37,914 bases of DNA from a bacterium. GTDB taxonomy: Bacteria > Zhuqueibacterota > QNDG01 > JABMRT01. Positions within the stretch are counted from its first letter, which is position 1. Every line of letters begins with the position of its first letter. This document shows, in pieces, positions 33,240 through 37,914 of this stretch. The translations under genes and the position numbers were made by a program. The stretch lies in the NCBI GenBank assembly GCA_011046415.1, contig DSAP01000035.1, positions 1-37,914 on the forward strand, written 5' to 3'. Under the pieces are notes generated by a model. That model was not told where the DNA came from, searched no databases, and worked only from the letters and a program-made list of their open reading frames with translations.

Positions 33240-33259
33240 TGGGGGTTATCTCTCGGATT

Positions 33260-35974
33260 TCAACGAGAGAGCACCATCTTCCTGTTCAGGTGGATGCTCT
33301 CCCCGGCCTTCGTCCATGTCAGGCGTGCGATGTACACCCCCGATGCGGCCGGGGCGCCTGAGGCCATGCGTCCGTCCCAATACACCTGATAGGCGCCCGG
33401 GCCCTGCGGCCCGTCGAACAAGGTCGCGACCTCCCGTCCGAGGATATCGTAGACGCGCAGGGTGACCCGTCCCCCGGATTTCAGGACATAGGCGATCCGG
33501 GTGTCGGGATTGAAGGGATTGGGATAGTTCTGGCCGAGCGTGAATCCGGAGGGTCCGGGCGTCGCCTCCCCGTCCACGGCCGTGGGCGGCGCCGGGGGCG
33601 CTCCCTGATACAGGTTGGCCACGATATCGACGTTGGCGCTTGTGTCCGTCTCCGTGTATTCATACGCCACGAGATAGGCGTCCGCATGGACGCCGAACGC
33701 CACGGCCGGGTAACTCCGGTTGCCCTCGTTGGCGTCCGTGAAGGCGATGGGCGTGTTGAGGGGCGATCCGGTCCAGGAACCGTCGTGATCGACCCAGACG
33801 AGGGAGGAGTCCGCGGGATTGAGATAGGCGCGCTGGCCGTAGATGTCGGCCGCCGGGATGTGGGGGCCCCATTCCCCGTTCCATCGCGTGGCACGCCAGT
33901 CGTTCCACAAAACCAGGAATGACCCGTCATTGGCGCTGTAGGAAACATTGTTCCAGCTCTGTTCGAAGGGGTCCTCACTGACCCGGTAGTTCGGCCAGGT
34001 GATCCAGGCCATGGGATCCGCGGGCCAGTTCCCGTCCCGGTCCAGCAGCACCGCGGTGAACAGGCTGTCCGGGCCGCGCGCGGATTTGAAGCCGAGCCGA
34101 TAGGCCGTCGAATCCGGGAAATAGGCGACACGCTGCGAATAAATGTCCTGGTCCATGCCGGAACGCGATTCCGTCCATACCACGAGGAATTCGGGAATGG
34201 GATACCGGTCCGCGGAGGCCTTGGCGGCGATACTTTCGAGGGGAGCGTCGTCGTTGCTCTCGACGTGCGGGCTGCCCTGAAAATAAGACAGCATGCCCCA
34301 TAAATCCTGTCCGTCCCACCCGATCGGGAATTCGGGCATGAACGGCGGCTTGATGGGTCCCATCGGTTTGCCCAATGCCGCGGGAATTTCTTCTCCCCAG
34401 GTGTTCAAACGGACCCCTTTCTTGCCGTCGATTCGGACCCCCCAGATCCGGCCGCCGCCGTAACTCGCCCATTCGGAACGGGAGAAGACGACCAGCCATT
34501 CGTTCAGCCTCTTCCCGGCCGTGCCGCAAAAGGCGACGTCGCAATACCGCTCGTCATAGTGGGCGTTGAATGCGACCGGGATGTCTCCCGGATCCATCAA
34601 CGCCCCCGTGGCGGCCACCCGCTGGCCGTACACATCCGTATTCACCTGAAATCCCCAGTCGCTGCGCTGCGCGTTACGAAAATCCACCCACACGACGAGA
34701 TAGGTGTCTTCGAGATCGTTATAGGCGATTCTGGGCGTATTCTGACTGCTGTCATGTTTGCTGACTGCGAAGCTCAGGTCGGGTTCGGATTCCGGCGAGA
34801 CCCGTTTTTCCCCCGCCGGGGAGAGGCGGACGCCGTATATGTCCCATTTTTCGTTCCGGTCGTCCTGCCAGACCACCAGCCATTCATTCCTGCGGGTGTT
34901 GTATGCCGCCTGGGGATAGAATTCCCGGTGTGTACCGGAGGCGATGGGGAAGGCCGGGCCTTCCGGGGATCCGTCGTTCCGGAGAAGCCGGCCGTGCACA
35001 TCATCGGCCTCGGTCTGCCACACCACGAGAAAGGTGCCGAGCGCCGGGTTATAGGCCGTCGCCGGACGGCGTTCTTTATCGGGATTCGCGGTCACGACAA
35101 GGGCCTCGACCTCATCCGCGCGGGCACGCCGGTCGAAACAGGCGATCCCCAGGGTGTTGCCGTGTCCTTCGAGGACAAAGGACCGGGCCGGGTCGGATTC
35201 GACGATCTCCCCGTCACCGGATTTCAGGATCACGTACTTGTACGTGTATGCCGTGCCCACGCTGCTTCCCGGAAAATCGCGGACGGCGCCGTAGATCCCG
35301 GGGGTGTCGGTCTCTTCCATCGCGAGCCCGTCCGTAGCCCAGTCGTTGAAATCGCCACGCACCACGACGCGGTCTCCCGCCCCGGGATTGAAATTCCCCA
35401 GTTGCTGCTGGATTTTCATGTTCACCGCGAAGGCCACCGGGTTGTGCCTCGGCCGTTTCGCGCCCGCGGTGTAGGAGAGCACGGTTCTTCCGTCCACGCT
35501 CTTCAATTCGAGGAGGGTGTCTCCGTGGACGGAAAAATGGATTTTGCTTCCGGTCGCCCCTTCGGGATATCCCCAGCCGAGCGCGACCTGGGCCGCCTTA
35601 TCCCATAACTCTTGGGAGCAGATCATGTAATAATCATAAATCTTTTCCCCGCCCGAATAGGATGAAGAACCTCCGCTCAGGATAATCTCTTGAGGCATCA
35701 GGGTCAACAGGGTGTCCCCGGAAGCCGAATATTCATACCGGGTATTCGAGGTTCCGTTGTACCGTCCGCTCTGGAAAGTGGCCTGATAGTATTCCGCGTC
35801 GACGATCTCGAACGTGGCGTCGAAATCGGTAAACGCGGAATCGGCATGCTCCGCCTGGATGCAATGCCAGGTCCCCGGGGGGATTTGCGCCCCGAGCCCC
35901 ATCACCGCGAGCGCGGCCAGTATCAGTCCGATCCTGAAAAAACGGTACCCCCTGATGGATGAATACGTTTTCAT
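33260..35974 (-). CDS. Large secreted protein: CBM48-like domain, beta-propeller-like repeats, T9SS/FlgD-type C-terminus
   Basis: 904 aa. Signal peptide to about residue 29 (VMGLGA). Residues about 35-165 form an uncharacterised beta-rich region. Residues about 180-275 resemble a CBM48/AMPK-type glycogen-binding Ig fold (VVVRGDFNDWATDGLAMEE, YTYKYVI). From about 290 to 800 there are repeats of the type RPATAYNPALGTFLVVWQ and QAAYNTRRNEWLVVWQDDR with DIYGVR/DVYGQR ends, most likely propeller blades. The last 85 residues have NYPNPFNPDTRIAY, DILGREVATL and ASGVYIARL, the FCB sorting or FlgD-like domain. ATG 35974 is chosen over 35986 because GGGAGGGGAG directly precedes it. Likely exported to the surface; ligand unknown. 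Confidence 0.85.
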   Translation of the reverse strand: MKTYSSIRGYRFFRIGLILAALAVMGLGAQIPPGTWHCIQAEHADSAFTDFDATFEIVDAEYYQATFQSGRYNGTSNTRYEYSASGDTLLTLMPQEIILSGGSSSYSGGEKIYDYYMICSQELWDKAAQVALGWGYPEGATGSKIHFSVHGDTLLELKSVDGRTVLSYTAGAKRPRHNPVAFAVNMKIQQQLGNFNPGAGDRVVVRGDFNDWATDGLAMEETDTPGIYGAVRDFPGSSVGTAYTYKYVILKSGDGEIVESDPARSFVLEGHGNTLGIACFDRRARADEVEALVVTANPDKERRPATAYNPALGTFLVVWQTEADDVHGRLLRNDGSPEGPAFPIASGTHREFYPQAAYNTRRNEWLVVWQDDRNEKWDIYGVRLSPAGEKRVSPESEPDLSFAVSKHDSSQNTPRIAYNDLEDTYLVVWVDFRNAQRSDWGFQVNTDVYGQRVAATGALMDPGDIPVAFNAHYDERYCDVAFCGTAGKRLNEWLVVFSRSEWASYGGGRIWGVRIDGKKGVRLNTWGEEIPAALGKPMGPIKPPFMPEFPIGWDGQDLWGMLSYFQGSPHVESNDDAPLESIAAKASADRYPIPEFLVVWTESRSGMDQDIYSQRVAYFPDSTAYRLGFKSARGPDSLFTAVLLDRDGNWPADPMAWITWPNYRVSEDPFEQSWNNVSYSANDGSFLVLWNDWRATRWNGEWGPHIPAADIYGQRAYLNPADSSLVWVDHDGSWTGSPLNTPIAFTDANEGNRSYPAVAFGVHADAYLVAYEYTETDTSANVDIVANLYQGAPPAPPTAVDGEATPGPSGFTLGQNYPNPFNPDTRIAYVLKSGGRVTLRVYDILGREVATLFDGPQGPGAYQVYWDGRMASGAPAASGVYIARLTWTKAGESIHLNRKMVLSR

Positions 35975-36044
35975 CTCCCCTCCCATGCTGGTGAGCGTGA
36001 AGAAAAAAAGCCGTGATTATGGATCTGAAAAGAATGACAAAAGA

Positions 36045-36073
36045 AATATGATACATTTCCCTGAATTTGTCAA
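36045..36073 (-). promoter_or_regulatory. Sigma-70-type promoter for the large secreted protein gene
   Basis: On the minus strand a consensus -35 TTGACA (36068-36073), a 17-bp spacer and CATATT (36045-36050), about 75 bp before the start codon and in a sharply AT-rich patch. Confidence 0.72.
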
Positions 36074-36236
36074 TAAAAAAATCCGCCCGTTCCGTTTCTC
36101 CCTCGGCCGGATTGTTCCGGAGAAAACCACACGAGGGAAAATATCTTGATAAAGAAGGATTCCTTTTGTATTTTTCAGGACAATTTTTTTGTATAAAATA
36201 ATGGTTTCTCGAACAAAAATAATTTCGGAGCATGCG

Positions 36237-37109
36237 ATGCCCATACCGGGATTAACGATTATCGGCGAATCGATCAACGATTCCGTGCCTTCGACACACG
36301 AACTGTTTGAAGCGGGGAAAATCGACGAGATCCTCGATCTGGCCCGGTCTCAGGATGAGAAAGGCGCCGCCTATATCGACGTCAATGTCGGCCGGCGACC
36401 TCCGGGATTCATGGCCGACCTCGTCCGGAAGATCCAGCAGGTCACCGCGAAACCCCTGTCTATCGACACGCCCGATCCGGAGATCGCGGCTGCCGGGCTG
36501 GAGGCTTACGATCCCGGGCGGGCGGACGGCAAAAGGCCCATCCTGAACTCGATCGCCTGGACGCGGGTCGCCATGTTCGATCTGTACAGGATCCGGCCTT
36601 TCATCCCGATCCTGCTCGTCACGGAGCGGATCGATGCCGGCGGTGAAGCACGGATGAACCACACCGCGGAGGAAACGTACCGGACGGCGCGGGATTTCGT
36701 AAGGATCGCGGCGGAACGCATAGATGGATTCACGGCGGACGCCTGCATACTCGACCCCGGCATCATGCCCATCGGCAGCGATCTGGACGGGAACTTCAGG
36801 CGGCTGATGGAATCCCTGCGGCTGATCCATGGCGATCCGGAACTGAACGGCGTGAGCCTGTCGGTCGGACTCAGCAACTTCACCGTCATGCTCCCTTCCA
36901 AATGCGCGGACGGCTCGCCGGTCCGCGGACCGCTCGAGAGCGCCTTCCTGACGCTGGCCATGCCGCTCGGCCTCAACACAGTCATCGGCTCGGTCAGGCG
37001 GAATTACCGGATCCTGCCCGTAGACCATCCAGCCCTGCGCTGCCTGAGGGACATTCTCGCGCTCGAGGGATACGATGTGGTGATGCGGGTGATGTCCTTC
37101 TACTCCTGA
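36237..37109 (+). CDS. Methyltetrahydrofolate:corrinoid methyltransferase-like protein (AcsE family)
   Basis: 290-aa pterin-binding TIM-barrel protein. It has IGESIND at the start (equivalent to IGERIN), GAAYIDVNVG, the SIDTPD strand, ILNSIAWT, ACILDPGIMPIG and VSLSVGLSNF, the expected pterin-binding strands of AcsE/MeTr and the MetH pterin domain. Such enzymes move the methyl group from CH3-tetrahydrofolate to the cobalt of a corrinoid protein. ATG 36237 is used because GGAG is 6 bp upstream; the frame is open from 36189, and TATAAAAT at 36192-36199 could be a -10 element. Followed on the same strand by metV and metF. No corrinoid protein or acsABCD gene is in view, so the methyl acceptor is unknown. 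Confidence 0.88.
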   Translation: MPIPGLTIIGESINDSVPSTHELFEAGKIDEILDLARSQDEKGAAYIDVNVGRRPPGFMADLVRKIQQVTAKPLSIDTPDPEIAAAGLEAYDPGRADGKRPILNSIAWTRVAMFDLYRIRPFIPILLVTERIDAGGEARMNHTAEETYRTARDFVRIAAERIDGFTADACILDPGIMPIGSDLDGNFRRLMESLRLIHGDPELNGVSLSVGLSNFTVMLPSKCADGSPVRGPLESAFLTLAMPLGLNTVIGSVRRNYRILPVDHPALRCLRDILALEGYDVVMRVMSFYS

Positions 37110-37232
37110 TCCGCGCGAGAGTACCGGTGAAGTCCCGCCGGCCCCTTTTTTCGTCCGCCCGGGACGAGGCCCTCCTGTCACAGGGCAGGGAAAACGGGAT
37201 CGCCGAACGCATGCAAAAAAGGAATATACGCC

Positions 37233-37679
37233 ATGCCCGAAAATTTGGTGGAAGATTTTATAACCCGGCGGAAGAAGCGGATTTCTCCCGGAGAGAGACG
37301 CCTGTCCCGCTTCCTCCTCTTTTGCGAGGATGTCGTCAAGGTGCCCCTGTTCGGATGCCAACGTTGCGGGGAATGCATCCTGTCCTCCACCGCCCTGGTC
37401 TGCTGCCAGCGATGCCCCAAACGGCTGCGCAACGGCCCGTGCGGCGGCACGCGGGACAACGGCCGGTGCGAAGTCTATCCGGAACGGAACTGCGTCTGGT
37501 TTCTGATTCACAAACGATCCCGGATGATGCGCCGTGTATCCGCACTCCGGGCCATCCAGAAAATACACAACTGGGAGCTGGAGGGCACATCCGCCTGGCT
37601 GAATGTATTCACCAGACGGATCGAACCCCCGGTCCTCTTCCTCCGCAAATCCAAAAAGGAAAGCGGCGTCCGTTCATGA
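37233..37679 (+). CDS. metV: MetV-type zinc-binding partner of methylenetetrahydrofolate reductase
   Basis: 148-aa protein of the MTHFR C-terminal-domain family (MetV). The Cys-rich core reads CQRCGEC at 42-48, then CCQRCPKRLRNGPCGG to about residue 72, CEVYPERNC to 87, as in MetV of acetogens and sulfate reducers, where it is a required subunit alongside MetF. AAGGA lies 9 bp before the start. Its stop overlaps the metF start in ATGA at 37676-37679, indicating translational coupling. The 123-bp gap after the AcsE-like gene contains nothing recognisable. Confidence 0.9.
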   Translation: MPENLVEDFITRRKKRISPGERRLSRFLLFCEDVVKVPLFGCQRCGECILSSTALVCCQRCPKRLRNGPCGGTRDNGRCEVYPERNCVWFLIHKRSRMMRRVSALRAIQKIHNWELEGTSAWLNVFTRRIEPPVLFLRKSKKESGVRS

Positions 37680-37914
37680 CCTTCCGAGAAAAACTCGATT
37701 CGAACCGCTTCGTCGTCTGCGGAGAAATGGGACCGCCCCAGAGTCCGAACGGCGACGTGATCCGCAAGAAATCCGCCCATTTCCGGGGCTGTGTGGACGC
37801 GGTCAACATCACGGACAATCAGACCGCGATCGTGAGGATGTCGAGCATCGCTTCCGCAAAAATTTTGCTGGACGAGGGCGTGGAACCGATCATCCAGATG
37901 ACCTGCCGCGACCG
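37676..37914 (+). CDS. metF: 5,10-methylenetetrahydrofolate reductase, partial at window edge
   Basis: First 79 codons of a MetF-type reductase running off the right edge. The visible part has the N-terminal FVVCGEMGPPQSPNG, with the catalytic Glu of the beta-1 strand, followed by GCVDAVNITDNQTAIVRMSS and EPIIQMTCRDR, typical of the MetF that pairs with MetV in acetogens. It converts methylene-tetrahydrofolate to methyl-tetrahydrofolate, the substrate of the AcsE-like enzyme encoded upstream. It starts within the metV stop. Confidence 0.93.
   Translation, partial: MTFREKLDSNRFVVCGEMGPPQSPNGDVIRKKSAHFRGCVDAVNITDNQTAIVRMSSIASAKILLDEGVEPIIQMTCRD

Overview
This window is a stretch of bacterial chromosome (roughly 60% GC by eye) carrying about 35 protein genes on both strands. 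No rRNA, tRNA, CRISPR array, phage or complete insertion sequence is visible. The protein content points to an uncultured lineage of the FCB superphylum or a neighbour (KSB1, Latescibacterota or Zixibacteria-like). The reasons are a GWxTD-domain protein, two secreted proteins ending in an FlgD/T9SS type-A-like C-terminal domain (one with the NYPNPFNP signature), a six-domain ribosomal protein S1 and many periplasmic or lipoprotein products. This lineage assignment is inference; no marker gene was compared.

Layout. 1-3.6 kb (minus): FtsX/MacB-type permease and its membrane fusion partner, then a TPR lipoprotein with its own promoter and terminator. 3.7-9.2 kb (plus): secreted S9 peptidase behind a long structured leader, a RudS-type tRNA 4-thiouridine desulfidase homologue lacking one expected cysteine, a 97-codon sigma-region-2-only ORF, and a GWxTD protein. 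9.3-20.3 kb (minus): comM, mtaB, then the housekeeping run trpS-scpA-scpB-rluB-cmk-ispH-rpsA ending in a clear terminator, with an HNH nuclease gene upstream. 20.5-24.8 kb: a small protein with a perfect sliding-clamp-binding pentapeptide, hisI, a secreted lectin-like protein, a DUF2809 membrane protein, and a 619-residue protein that appears to be built of ACT-like modules with no enzyme domain. 24.8-28.6 kb (minus): pyrF-pyrE, a repeat-rich gene-free zone, a sensorless histidine kinase and a threonine aldolase. 28.6-30.5 kb (plus): an internally shortened YdeI-like protein and an AraC-GyrI regulator with a probable one-base frameshift. 30.5-36 kb (minus): flavodoxin plus FMN-binding lipoprotein, a sodium/solute symporter, and a large secreted protein. 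36.2 kb to the end (plus): an AcsE-like methyltetrahydrofolate methyltransferase, MetV and the start of MetF, which is the methyl-carrying part of a folate one-carbon or Wood-Ljungdahl pathway.

The strongest candidates for something undescribed are the multi-ACT-like protein (22945-24804), the small QLSLF protein (20487-20813), the Cys-to-Ser RudS homologue (6118-7071) and the sigma-2-only ORF (7224-7517). Several intergenic gaps carry GC-rich palindromes and inverted repeats that look like dispersed small elements, the clearest being a 159-bp unit with perfect 18-bp inverted ends at 30355-30513.
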